DNA of 64,000 nucleotides from Batillaria attramentaria. Taxonomy: Eukaryota; Mollusca; Gastropoda; Batillariidae. The stretch spans positions 190,001-254,000 of the forward strand of contig JACVVK020000216.1 of NCBI GenBank assembly GCA_018292915.2, written 5' to 3'. Positions 47,801 to 58,343 of this stretch are shown here, in pieces. The notes under the pieces are model-generated. The model was not told the DNA's origin. It did no database searches and was given only the letters and a program-made list of their open reading frames with translations. Each line of letters starts with the position of its first letter. Positions within the stretch are counted from its first letter, which is position 1. Both the position numbers and the translations under genes were made by a program.

Positions 47801-50800
47801 TGTAGCCGCTGTGAAGCATTTGTAACACGCGCTGTAAGTTGTGTGTACATTTGTGTGCCTGTATGTGTGTGTTGTTTTTTTCTGTTTTGTTTTCCGTTGT
47901 TTTGTTTGTCATCACTGTTAATTGTACAAATCCCTTATCTCTTTAGATTAACTACGAGTGATACAAGTGAACTTTTATTTGATGTACAGGAATGCTGCCT
48001 TTGTGTGCTTCGTGGTGGAGCGTTGAAGCCCACCACTGATGGCAACTGGGCTCACATCGTGTGTGCCCTGGCGGTGTCGGAGGTCAGCTTTGAAGACGTA
48101 CGCAAACGCAGTCCCGTGAATGTCTCCTTGCTGTCCGCAGCACGCCAGAAACTGGTATGCTTTTAATTAGCTTATTGTATTCTCTCTCTATCTCTCTCTC
48201 TCACACACATAAATTCGCTGGGAGATTGCTTTTACATTGTGTTCCACTTCATGCGAATGTCTCCATGCTGCCTGCAGAAAGCCAGAAACTGCTTTGCAAT
48301 TTGCGTTTTTATGTACTGTCTGTTTACTCTGTCTTGAGTAATTCCACTGAGAGAGAGCTTTCACACCACATGCCGCTTAGAGGTGATTCGAGTTGTTTTT
48401 GTTGTCCCTTACTGAAGGGGTGGAAAGACTTCTGCAGCAGTTTCGCGGGAATGAAATGTATAATTACGAAGAATAGCTTAACAAGTGCATAGATCAAACA
48501 TAGTTGGGGTGAGGCAATAAAGTATTCTTCGTGTGGCTCTAACGTTCTGTTTCCTTCACTTTTCAGCGGTGCTCACAGTGCGGGCCTGTGACTGGTGTGG
48601 TAGGCCAGCCAGCGACTTGCATTCAGTGTTCTCATGGCCGGTGTACTCAGGCCTTCCACCCGACCTGTGCTTACGCTGCCGGTGTTCAGTTTGAGACCAG
48701 CGACTGGCCCTACCCCATCTACTGTACTTGTCACAAGCACCAGACCAATGCCCGCGAGAAGGTCAGTCCTTTTATCCCCATGGTGATGTGAAACGACAGG
48801 GTTTCAGTCTTGGCTAGTTGCTGTACAATTTCTAACTTGTAATTTGAAAATGCTGGTAATGTCGAACTGCATGGAATTTTTTTTTATTTTTTTTTACGGG
48901 TGTGATGCTTTAGGTTTTGTTTTAAGTTATGTGGTACAGGTCCACATATGTTAGTGATGTGAAATGGAAAGACTATGGAAGTATGATGGTCTCTAGATTT
49001 TTCCTCAGCTGTTATTGATGAAATTTCTTGTGTAAGTGACATTAACAGTCACATGTGGTCAGTTTGGTGGTGCTGCGTTTCAGTGAACTGTTGTCATTAC
49101 CACACTAAGTTACGTTCCTGTCAGTGATACAGTGTTTCGTTTTGACAGACTCGCCAGCGGCGGCTTGATGATCTTAGCGTGGGTGGGCAAGTGATCGCCA
49201 AACACAAAAATGGCCGCTTCTACCATGCCACCATTGTGGATGTCAACCGACACAAGCTGTATGAAGTCGACTTTGATGATGGCTCAGTCAGCGATGACCT
49301 CCTTCCTGAAGACATTGTGGTGAGCAACTTCTTTCATGATCTACATTCTCTATACTCTGATGCACAGGAACCTGCTTTCACTTTTGATAGTCTTTTCTCT
49401 CAGCTATGAATTCTAAAAATACTGCAAACTGGAGATCTAGAATAACAGGTGTATACTAGAAGTAAAAGCCTGGCTCGTCAAGCACACAGAAATTGGAACA
49501 TTGGCTGAATTGCTCTTACAGATTTGCATGAGTGACTGCTGAACTGTTTGACACGATTGACTGCTTTTCGCAGGGTCACAACTGTGTGAGGGAGGGTCCA
49601 CCACCAGTGGGAAAGCACATCCAGGTACGCTGGACTGACGGTGACCTGTACGGAGCGGTCTTCCGCGGGGTGAACAATCAGGATGAGTACACTGTGAGTG
49701 TCTAGGGTTGTGGTCATTATTGTGGTGTGATGAAATGATTTCCAATCCAATTTAGTGTCCACTTGCCAAGCACACGGGTGTTGTATGTGTTTATTTCTCG
49801 AGTCGACGACCAGTTAAGCCATTGGGGGGAGGGGGGGGGGGGGTGGGCAGGATCTGTCTGTGCTTGCGTAGATGGCTGACAAGGTCGATCCATGCACGTA
49901 AAGTACATTGGCAATTTGGACACAGGATGAGAGGGACGTCATGATGCGGGTTGACGGATGCTCAGGGATACACCATGAAGAAAGTTCATGCTCGTTGTGC
50001 TACTGGATTTACTGGACACACTGTGTCCTTGTAATGACTTTCAGGACATGTCTGTAGTTTCCAGCTTTTTTGCTCACATTGTCATCTGCGCTAAAGGGTT
50101 GGGATGAAATTGTTTAGATATTGTCATTACATTACAGATCGCTTCTCAGTATGAACATTTCCACACAGATGTGTCCAGGGTGGATTTGTTCAATCTTTAT
50201 GCAGTTTATTCATGTCTGTGGCTTTTGTCCTACTATAGACTGAGTTTGGTGGCTTTTGTCCTATTATAGATTGAGTTTGAAGATGGTTCACAGCTGTATC
50301 CTCTGAGGCGACAGGAGTTGTGGACTGATGATGAGGAACTACCCAAGCACATCAAGTCCCGCCTGGTCAGTATACTAGAACTTTGCACAACAACAGAATA
50401 GTAACAACTCCCTGGTTCCTGTTGATGTACAACAGACAGTCCTCTCTTTGATTGAAAAAACCCCCCCGAAAAGTACTTATTATTTTTTTAAGAAAAATTT
50501 AAAGAACTTGCGCTTAGAGCTTGTAGAAGAATGGGTTGCATACATGTACTTATTATTCTTACAATGGCTACTTTCTCAGCTGTGTTCTTTTATCGTCGGT
50601 ACGCTTGTGTTGTGTTGTGCAGTTTGTTACCAGCCATCTCCATGCACCACAGTGTGAATATATATCTGAGGAATCGGCTGTATCATGGCTGTCAGATTCC
50701 TGGAACAGTTCACAGTTTTTGCATACTGCCCCCTTGTCGCCAAAGATCATCTTTGTAAAGATTTTGTGTGTGTTTGTGTGTTTCAGTCTACAGCCACGGA

Positions 50801-50912
50801 GCGCAAGTACACCCTGTTCTACCCAGATCAAGAAAGCAGTGCCAGGGGCAAACGCGCAAAGAAGAAAGTGGACTACCTTGCCATGCTTGGTGCCAGCAGC
50901 ATGACGACCTGA
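30959..50912 (+). CDS. KDM4: KDM4/JMJD2-type histone lysine demethylase, complete
   Basis: This nuclear Fe(II)/2-oxoglutarate oxygenase family removes methyl groups from H3K9 and H3K36, and reads chromatin through PHD and Tudor domains. The coding exons are 30959-31093, 31442-31617, 35120-35478, 36107-36210, 36768-36905, 37271-37416, 37761-39837, 40131-41075, 41741-42274, 43680-44022, 46907-47088, 47361-47559, 47757-47833, 47990-48154, 48567-48761, 49149-49319, 49574-49693, 50270-50365 and 50787-50912. All have GT..AG borders, and the phases join into one frame of 2,095 codons plus stop. Vertebrate KDM4A-C have about 1,050-1,130 residues; the excess here is all in the linker. The start is chosen because [18 protein letters not shown] leads straight into JmjN. 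The donor at 42274 (AAG|GTATAT) is preferred over 42266, which would bring a stop. The paralogue class within KDM4A/B/C is not resolved. Confidence 0.95.
31618..35119 (+). other. KDM4 3.5-kb intron with inverted repeats and ~195-bp tandem repeat
   Basis: Within the intron, 31850-31878 and 34822-34850 are 29-base inverted copies with one mismatch (core GGTCAAGAGTACAGAG). Outside them, CAGGCTGGGGAATTG (31706-31720) is perfectly inverted at 35024-35038. Between them a degenerate tandem unit recurs at about 32573, 32767 and 32963 (GAACATAACATTAC, then TGTGACAGAC), a period of 194-196 bases. Further GAACATAAC boxes lie near 33298, 33670, 33851 and 34234. The arrangement suggests a 3.4-kb inverted-repeat transposon filling the intron. 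Confidence 0.55.
35538..35913. mobile_element. MITE with perfect 16-bp terminal inverted repeats, in a KDM4 intron
   Basis: CAGGGTCCATACAGGT at the left end is exactly complementary to ACCTGTATGGACCCTG at the right. Beyond it lie ATGGAATCCTGGAAAAGTCG and repeated CATGGAATTT motifs. At 376 bases with no frame, it is non-autonomous. The CAGGG start resembles hAT-like elements, but no 8-bp target duplication is evident (only TTT on both sides). Confidence 0.85.
36244..36647 (+). mobile_element. SINE family B, complete copy, in a KDM4 intron
   Basis: This is the full-length family reference. It has a perfect A box TGGTCTAGTGGTTAAGAG and a perfect B box GGGGTTCGAGTCCC. The conserved block CGGGTACTCCGGCTTCCTCC, the middle TAGCTGAGCTGACCCTTCGC, GTGAGCGTGCGTGTTGGG and the end GCGCCTATACAGTACTC with a short (ATT)n follow. 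It is inserted in the same orientation as the gene, directly after the donor at 36211. Confidence 0.9.
37761..44022 (+). other. KDM4: KDM4 central linker exons, about 1,300 residues
   Basis: The four exons 37761-39837, 40131-41075, 41741-42274 and 43680-44022 encode residues ~353-1652. The linker opens with a Lys-rich segment (PKKKKAP and [11 protein letters not shown]), likely a nuclear-localisation and DNA-contact region. Long Ser/Thr/Pro/Gln-rich and Ala/Val/Thr-rich stretches follow, with a helical [18 protein letters not shown] near the end of the first exon. No folded domain is recognised. The frame is open with normal codon use throughout, so it is coding, but it evolves as disordered sequence. 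Confidence 0.85.
41381..41560. mobile_element. MITE family Y, copy 1, in a KDM4 intron
   Basis: CAGGGTTGCAC at the left and GTGCAACCCTG at the right are perfect inverted ends. The same 6 bases AACTGT flank the element on both sides (41375-41380 and 41561-41566), which fits a target-site duplication. The interior has ACCTATAAAAATTTCAAATG and paired CAGGACACTTTGTCCTATAG motifs. A second copy is at 60200-60392. Confidence 0.9.
44191..46654 (-). mobile_element. piggyBac-like element, internally deleted, in a KDM4 intron
   Basis: A TTAA target site lies immediately outside each end (44187-44190 and 46655-46658). The termini CCTTCGCCGTACG and CGTACGGCGAAGG are perfect inverted repeats. Inside the left end are three 64-base tandem units (CGTGGG at 44231, 44295 and 44359), each with the hairpin GGGTAAAAAACTACCC. 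Similar hairpins stand near 46370, 46425 and 46620. On the minus strand, after an acceptor GCTGTTGCAG near 45205, a frame reads [13 protein letters not shown], then the acidic [17 protein letters not shown], resembling the acidic N-terminus of piggyBac-type transposases. The catalytic core is missing. An unrelated plus-strand frame with good codon bias, [18 protein letters not shown], lies near 45900. Confidence 0.75.
46907..48761 (+). other. KDM4: KDM4 double PHD / zinc-finger exons
   Basis: The five exons 46907-47088, 47361-47559, 47757-47833, 47990-48154 and 48567-48761 encode residues ~1653-1925. The first PHD unit includes [23 protein letters not shown] and WKCSRC. The extended PHD has [15 protein letters not shown], then [34 protein letters not shown] and YCTCHKH. 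The Cys/His spacing follows human KDM4A, so zinc binding should be retained. The family uses this unit to contact histone tails. Confidence 0.92.
49149..50365 (+). other. KDM4: KDM4 hybrid double Tudor exons
   Basis: The three exons 49149-49319, 49574-49693 and 50270-50365 encode residues ~1926-2054. [34 protein letters not shown] and [12 protein letters not shown] match the interdigitated Tudor pair. The aromatic cage positions that read trimethyl-lysine in KDM4A (F932, W967, Y973) are represented by the F of GRFY and the W and Y of RWTDGDLYG. The last exon, 50787-50912, adds a basic tail [11 protein letters not shown] and the stop. Confidence 0.92.
50219..50280 (+). repeat. Duplicated 3' splice site in KDM4
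   Basis: A 31-base unit occurs twice in tandem (50219-50249 and 50250-50280, three differences). It contains TTTTGTCCTAYTATAG and the first bases of the exon, RYTGAGTTTG. The second AG gives the correct frame (IEFEDGS). Use of the first (AG at 50237-50238) would add 31 bases and read [11 protein letters not shown] then stop, truncating the second Tudor domain. Confidence 0.85.
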
Positions 50913-53900
50913 TTTTGATGGACAGGATAAGACGCAGTTGATCTGTTTGGCTAGAGATGATATTGAGATGGACATTCAGTTTGTTCTCCCTGGTTTTGGG
51001 TTTGTTTGGTTTTTTTTTACATTGGATGCAGCTTTGGCGAGATATTAGCATTCATTTGGTTTTCCCAGTGAAAGACTGGCAGCTTTGTTGAGTTTGCTGC
51101 TAAGGCAAAGGTACTTCGTACCTATATTAATCTAGTATCGTTGGCTGCGGTACATCTACATGTCTGCGGTCAGCACCCAGTGTCTTGCCATCACCGATCG
51201 TATACTTTCAGTCCTTTTGCTGTTGGCACACACAGTGTGTGGATGCTTTGTTGAGAGACGACGTTGAAGATCGTACACCATCATATCAGTTTTGGACTGC
51301 TAAACACGGAACAGCATTGATAGACAGCTGCTTGTGTTGTTGGATACATGTTGCAACTGATTTATCGGAGCAGGTTTTTTTTTGTTTCTTGGGGAGGAGT
51401 GTGGTTTGGAGGTGGCCGGGGGAGGGACTTCCCACTCTGCCATCTTTCTTTTTCAACAGCTGACATGGTTTGCTTTCTTGTAATGACAAAGTTCACATCT
51501 GTTACAGTTTTTTTGTTGGGTTTTTTTTTTTTCCTCGTGGGAAACTCTCCCAGTGAATTGCAGTTCTGTGAAGATGTCTAGGACCCGATGGTTAGGAGAG
51601 ACCTCGCTTGTTATTAAAGCGAACAGCCAAGTGTTTTTTTATGATTAGTGACTGAGCCAGTTTCTTAACACTTAAAGACTGGCAGTGCAGATACAACGCA
51701 CACAGATTTCACACTTCTTGTTATAGGGCAGCCAGCCTACATTATGTAGGAAAAGTTTTCTTTACATTTGACTTCATGCGTGTACAGATCAGTGCTCCAT
51801 GGTTCAGGCAGATTTTTGCCTTTTCCTCTGGTTTTTTTTTTTTTTTTTTTTCATGGATAATTCCAGTGTCTGATATCTAGCATCTATCAGTCCTCATATT
51901 CAAGTGTAAATTAACAGCAGATTTACTTTCGTCGTGATACCGTTAGATCAAACGTTTCACATGGTGCTCGCTTCAAATGTGTACATAATGGTAGAATTGA
52001 TGTGGCTGCAAAATAGAGTCATGCAAGGCATTTGTGTAATAGTGTGACTGAGCAGTTGATCTTGTTTCGCTGCTGGTGTCATTTGAACATCTCCAGGATT
52101 CTTGCACGAGGAACGGTGATTTTGAGTGAGTGTTGTGAGGAAGGAGGTGAAGTGTTGATGTGAAAGATTGCTAATGCCAAGCTTAGTGCCCAGATGTTAG
52201 AGGGCTGGCGTGGGAAAACAGTGTCAGTGGTCTGTGATAGTAGACGCCAGCTGGGTGAATATTGGTACATGTACTTGATTATTTATTTGATTCACTCCCG
52301 AGTCTGTGAAGTGTGTGGCTGTGGCAAATCTGGTTAATTCCCTCACCTCGTATGTAACAATGTATCTGTTTTGTGTTACCCGTCTTGTCCAGCGTGTTGA
52401 CCGTGCCACAAGCTAGCGCATGATGTTGATATGTGTTGATTCCTCTACAGAAAGCCTGTATTTGTGTGGTCGTTTCATCTTGCATAGAATTTTGAACCTC
52501 TTACTGCTCAACGTGGCAGCAGAAATCATGTACAGTTTGATGTGTGTTTGTGTGTGTGTTCTGATATGTACAGACTGTACAGGTATTTGCGTTTGGCATA
52601 ATGGCCATAGACGATGGTAAAACATTTTGTTTTAACACTATTTCTTTGTGTAAACACTAAATGTATTGTTTGTCTAAGTAGTGTATCTGATATATTTGGA
52701 TTGCATTGTAGTGGTTAGAAAGTTGCACTGGAAGCACAGTTTTCATCTTTTATCTTGTACTCTTATCCTCATTTATGTATGTATGTTCAGAAAGATGTAC
52801 AATTCACATGTTGGCAGCTTCAGTTTACTTTTTGTATTCTTTCATATTCAGAAATATGTGTTGCAGTTAGTAAGCATAAATCATCTCATTCTGCTACATG
52901 TCCACTAGTTGAGTAGTTCAGTAGGTCACCTGATCGTCATGTATGCAGACACAGATGCTGTGTAGCTGGAATTATGTCTGGTGTTAATATGGTCATGTAT
53001 GTTGTGATTGATTTTAATTCTTGGTCGCCCCCCCCCCCCACCCCCCTTTCCCCATTTTCATATTTTGAAGGTTGGTTAAAACGTGTAGAGGTAGCCATTT
53101 TTCCTATTCCACTAATGCACGTTTGTCCTTAATTTGAAAGTATGGAAGTATCAATATTCAGAGGTTTTTTCTGCTTACGATTTAGTCAGATTCATGAAAT
53201 TTTCTCACTTCTAAGATAAAAACAAAGTTGTGTTTAAAAAAAACTTCAGAAGATACAGGGTTTTTTTTGTTGTTTTGTTTTGTTTTTGTTTTTTAAAGAA
53301 GTTGCATGACATGCTTGTAAGTGTAGTTTCTATTGATTGGTAGTACTGTGTTGGGGTTTTTCTTTACATCACACCAATGAATTATAGGGCACTTGCTGGA
53401 TTGCTGGAGTCAAGCCAGTGCTTGCTGACTGTGCAAAAAATTTAGCTCCTTGACTCGCATAATTAGTTTTGGTTTTGTACAGTGAGTGTTCTTACCACAG
53501 TGAATAGTTCACAAGTTTGGTGCATTATCAGTTGATTTCTGTTTCATGTATGTTTCCTTTCCTAGCTTCTTGTGAATTTGTTGTTTTGACAGAACTTTGT
53601 ATGTTCATGATTGTTGTGCACATTTTTTTCTGCACTCTGTGTTGTTCCACTACCAAGCCATTAGTTTTGTCATGTTTGTATGTAGCAGTATTTTGGGGAC
53701 ACCTGATCAAGTGTACTGTCCAGATTATTTTTGCTGACTGGGTTGCGTATCATTCTACCATTACTACAAGGGTGTTGGAATAATCCTTTAAAATTCGTCA
53801 TACACGAGCAGCTCTTACTGCGTGTAGTATCCACCGTTTACGTGATTCTGTTAGCGATACCAGGTTTTTACTGGCAATGCTTTTGTGAACACCACCAGAA

Positions 53901-55010
53901 TTTCAGCCTGCAAAGTATTGAGACAGTATTAGTCATCAGAAACCACCATTGCTGGAATGGTGGGAGTAGTTATCATTCTGTCTTTGGCATCAGTGTAAGC
54001 ATCTTCGTTGCTCAGTCCTGTTGGAAGCATCTTCTACGGTGCCTCAGTAGTCCACTTTGGGTATGGCAAGCTCTGCAACACTTGCAACAGTTTACACAAG
54101 CAGTGGTGGTCTTAGCTGATGTTACCTGACATGTCTGACCTTCAGATAAGATTTTAAAAAGTGAGGTTTCTGTTTGGTCACTATTTTTCTCTTGGCGTAT
54201 TTGAGGTTTTGTTTTTTTTGTTTTTTGTTTATAATTGTATCCTTGATGCCCAGAAACGCTCTGCATACCAACAGCGTACATGAAAGTATTCATACTACCT
54301 TCTTGCTGCTGTAACGTTTGTTGCCTGTCCAGCATGCTGCAAAACTCTACTCTTGTTAGTCCGGCTTTGTTACTCACAAATGACTGTCAGGCTTCCCTTC
54401 TTGTTGATTTGGTACGAATTGTGAAATACAACTTGTTGCAATGGTCACTTGTGAGGATGAGCACACCTGGTGGTGGTACCGAGTTCCAGTGAAGGGAGGT
54501 TTGTCCGGATCTTTAGTATTTGGCTCGCTCACTCTTTGAGCATTGACAGTTGTCTGCAGCCTCATCTTCCAAAAACTCTTGTTACACGGTCATTTACTGC
54601 TTGTCAAAGTTTTCATCTATATTTTACATTTTCCTAACATCTAAAAGCCGCTGGTTTGAATCCATCAGTCAAGTCGGTCGTCCAGCTTGTTTTGTGTTAT
54701 CTCGTTTCAACAAATGAGTAGCTGCATAGAAAGATGTACTTTCCTTACGTATGCCTCCTATGTTTTTGTTGTACAGTTTTTGTATTCCGTATTGGGCTGT
54801 GTCCTAAAACTGCCCCAGATGTAGCCACTAGCAAGAGCTACACTTGTGTCCATACTACCAGTAGGTGTCTGGGGTTATTGCTTAGGCTTGTCCAATACAA
54901 ACCATTAAATGTTTCAGTTCCTGACAGGATTCTTTGTACATTTGTGTGGATGAGAGAGAGAGAGAGAGAGAGCAGGCATTTCAGCTTAGCAAATAAAAGC
55001 GACATAAAAA
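50913..55010 (+). other. KDM4: KDM4 3' untranslated region
   Basis: No coding potential is seen from the stop at 50912 onward. ATTAAA at 51613-51618 is a possible early poly(A) signal. The first canonical AATAAA I noticed is at 54992-54997, inside the palindrome, so the long form would be about 4.1 kb. T-rich runs lie at 51830-51853 and 53260-53293, and a C run at 53030-53040. Confidence 0.5.
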
Positions 55011-55097
55011 GGGACAGAAACCACTTAACTTTGACAAAGGACTGGCACAGGCCAACGTTTCAGGCTTACGCCTTCTTCAGGTGTCGCTTTTATTTGC
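54989..55097. terminator. Palindrome with AATAAA on both strands and a hammerhead-like core
   Basis: GCAAATAAAAGCGACA (54989-55004) and TGTCGCTTTTATTTGC (55082-55097) are perfectly inverted. Each carries AATAAA, on the plus strand at 54992-54997 and on the minus strand at 55094-55089, in position to end the two converging transcripts. Between them the minus strand reads CTGAAGA, then AGGC-GTAA-GCCT (a four-pair stem with a GNRA loop), then GAAAC, then the hairpin TGGC-CTGT-GCCA and GTC. That is the order of a hammerhead core (CUGANGA, stem II, GAAA, stem III, UH). Stem I next to the core is imperfect, so activity is doubtful. Such motifs are known from Penelope-like retroelement termini. Confidence 0.45.
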
Positions 55098-58000
55098 TTA
55101 ACTTGTAACCACTTCGCAGTCATTACCGTTTCCTTTTCTATTTCAGCTTAGAACAAATTATCATCATACAACCACATATTCCATACACAGTCATTCAGCT
55201 GCACACACAAAACTGCATACACTTTCTCCATCATTTCCATTTTATTTCAGGCACAGCACTGTGTGTGTGGGGAGATGCCTATATACATATAATGACAATA
55301 ATTATCATAGATTATATCCATTCTATATTTGATGCAGCCTTCAACCCTAAAACCCAGCATGTGACAGGCTCAGTGCCACAACAATAATCGAATGCAAGTC
55401 TTCTGAAGTTCTTTTCTAATTGAATCAGGTACCTTACTGGGTAGGGAATAAAACAGTATTTTCAATATGACAAATGAGACTGACATTTGTGATAACATGA
55501 CAAATAGTCCCCTCTGTCATTACCGTAAATGAAACAGTTCCAAAATCTACATATTCAGTTAAATTGCAATGCATAATGTGTACCTATTTATAAACAAGAG
55601 TGAGTTGTAAACAGGTTCGGGGGTACATACAAACAGTGAAGAAGAACATTGTAATGGGTACAAAAATATACAAAAATGTGCCTCTCTCCACCTGAAAATA
55701 GACACAGTACAAAAACAATCAAAACATGCAGCAAGCGCACTCGCACACAAACATGACGCATACCGGTACATTAGAAGTAAATGCTCAAACAGTGCTGCAA
55801 GAATTTTGTTTTTAAATCCCCCCCCCAAAATGAGCAAATGAGCGAAGGCATAGCAAAAAGGACAAGTCTGTTTCACCTTACAACTTTCTAAAACAAGCAA
55901 CACTTCTATCAAACAAAAATGAACGTCTAAGCGTAACTGGTATCTGTCACAAAGTTTCACTGAAATATACCAGTATGACTACACATGACAAACCTAGGCA
56001 TGTGTCCTACATGCAAGCATGTACACACACAAACGATTGACGGACATCATGGTCCCTACTAAAATTAACAACAGGAGATCAGAACAGCAAAGAATCTTGA
56101 ACACAATATCGATGGTCACCAAGCTGAACTGCTACAACTCTTTTTCACACTCTGACCTCACTGGTGACACAAAGGAAGGGGAAGTTAGTGGTGGAGGAGG
56201 CGTGAGGGTGAGGGTGGGGGTGGGTGTTTACAGGTACAGTATAAGGTCGTCTGACCACCATGAGGGTGTCTTCAGAGACGGGGGCACTAGAGGTGGCGGG
56301 AGAGGACACAGGCACATGTTGAGTGTCAATATTAAAAAATAACATCAGATTTTCAATGGCCATGTCGATCGCAAACCTCACCTCTCTGCTCTATTAACAA
56401 GTACTCCATGCAGGCAAAAATTCTTAGTCAAAATAAATCTCGTCCCTGCAGCGCAGGTTGTAAGTTGCAGATGGTGTGGAAATTGAATCAGGCTTCTACA
56501 CCAGTATCTAAGGATAGCGGTTTGTACGTTGTGTCTGAATCTCTATTCATCTGTTTTTGCTGATGGTACTTCACATTTATAGTACCCACCGCAGAGCAGT
56601 TGCTTGGGTATTATCCATTTTCCTAGAGTAGAGAGGTGTGGTTTGGATTGGCATGACCCTTGAAAATGCTACTGGATTTTTAAATATTGACAATCTGTGA
56701 CAGCCTGTGGAAGAGGAGGGGGAAGACGAAGCCAATGAACAGTTTGCAGGGTTGATATAGGCACATTCAGGTACAAGGTGCGCACAGACAAAAAAAAAAA
56801 AAGACAAAAAAAAGAAAAGAGACACCTGCAAACAACTCCCACAGTGCAACATCATGTCCTACACATTAGTTAGTTAAAATCAAACTCGGAACACGTATTC
56901 ATGTACAACGTGAGCACTCACACTGACACACACACACGCGCCTGACTGCAAAACAATGCACTCTAGTACGTGTACAGCTCACGCTTCAGCCCGAACAATC
57001 TCTTCAAACTTAAGGAGACTGCATGCTCTCCCTTACATGCACTGTGCGCAAGAGAGAACAGGATTCTTCGGGCTAAACTCTAGACTGAATAAAAGCAGAA
57101 GCCACAGAAAGATCAAGACTATCGCTGGTTGCTGTGTGGAATCAGGTCGCAGGCAAACCCATGACGACTGTGAACTGTGATTGTCCCTAACCTGCTCAAA
57201 ACTCGAAGCCTATTTTCACCCAGAAACCTGCCAAAAGCACACGAAGCAAGGGACAGGAAGGGAAGGGTAGTCACTCACATCTGCAAGGGTCAACAAGTTG
57301 CCATTAAAAAAATAGTCACAAAGTCCAGCATTTCACAAGGCAAATCTATCATCACAGTTGCAGTGTCAACTCTGGAAAAAAAAAAAAAAAAAAAAATTCA
57401 CACGGGGTAAATAGAAAAATCACAGACCATAGATAATCATAGATTTAATTTGCCCATCTGAAAGTTACCTAGTTAATCTGAATTCCCAACTACTGAATGC
57501 TCGTGCATGTAACTGTGATATCTGGCATGCAAACCTCAAGGCCCACCCTCCTCCCCCTCCCCCAACCATTTACCCACCCAAACCCACATAGACACCTACT
57601 GACAGCATTCCAGAAGAAAAAAAACTTACTCCATTGCTGGAGTAAATGTCTTAATGACCGGTGAAAGTTTTGCCTTCATCATCTTTCGGTCAGCAAAGAC
57701 AAAACGGGAGCAGTACACTCTTGCCAAATGTTTTATGTACATGTCCTTTATGCATGTATCACTATCCAGATCTGAAGGAAGGGGGGAGGAGGGGGCGGGG
57801 CTACTACAGACAGAAAACTATTGTCCATGATCATGTTACAGGTACCCCGTACTTTTGTCACACACACTCACTAAAATAAAACCAAAAAACACCTGCTTTC
57901 TGCGTCCAAGCATTCACTCAACAAATGGTGTATATGTACAGCTAAAAATACAAAAAAAGCGATTCTTTGCTTCAGCTCTATATATACATATCAACGTAAC

Positions 58001-58303
58001 AATACATTTACATCAGATGAGGAGGCCTTCCCTTGCTGCACAGTCTTCATCATATCAAAATAACAAAACAGACAGGGGTGTAGTGGCAACTATACATCTA
58101 CATGTGCATTGTAAAAAATAAAAATTTTAAAAAAAAAGTGCAAATAATTATTGTGCCAGAAAAGTTTGCTCTCACAGTATGGGATTGCATGCATTTTCAA
58201 ACCTTTTATATGCAAAAGCTTCAACAGCATGATACATCAAACGCTCATATATGCTCCGATACTTGAACAGCAAATCCACCATCTGCCTTGCCCAAAAGTT
58301 CCA

Positions 58304-58343
<40 letters not shown>

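Noticed and set aside
54950..54972. (GA)n tract as a regulatory GAGA element
   Set aside because: It is a simple microsatellite in a 3' untranslated region with no promoter context.
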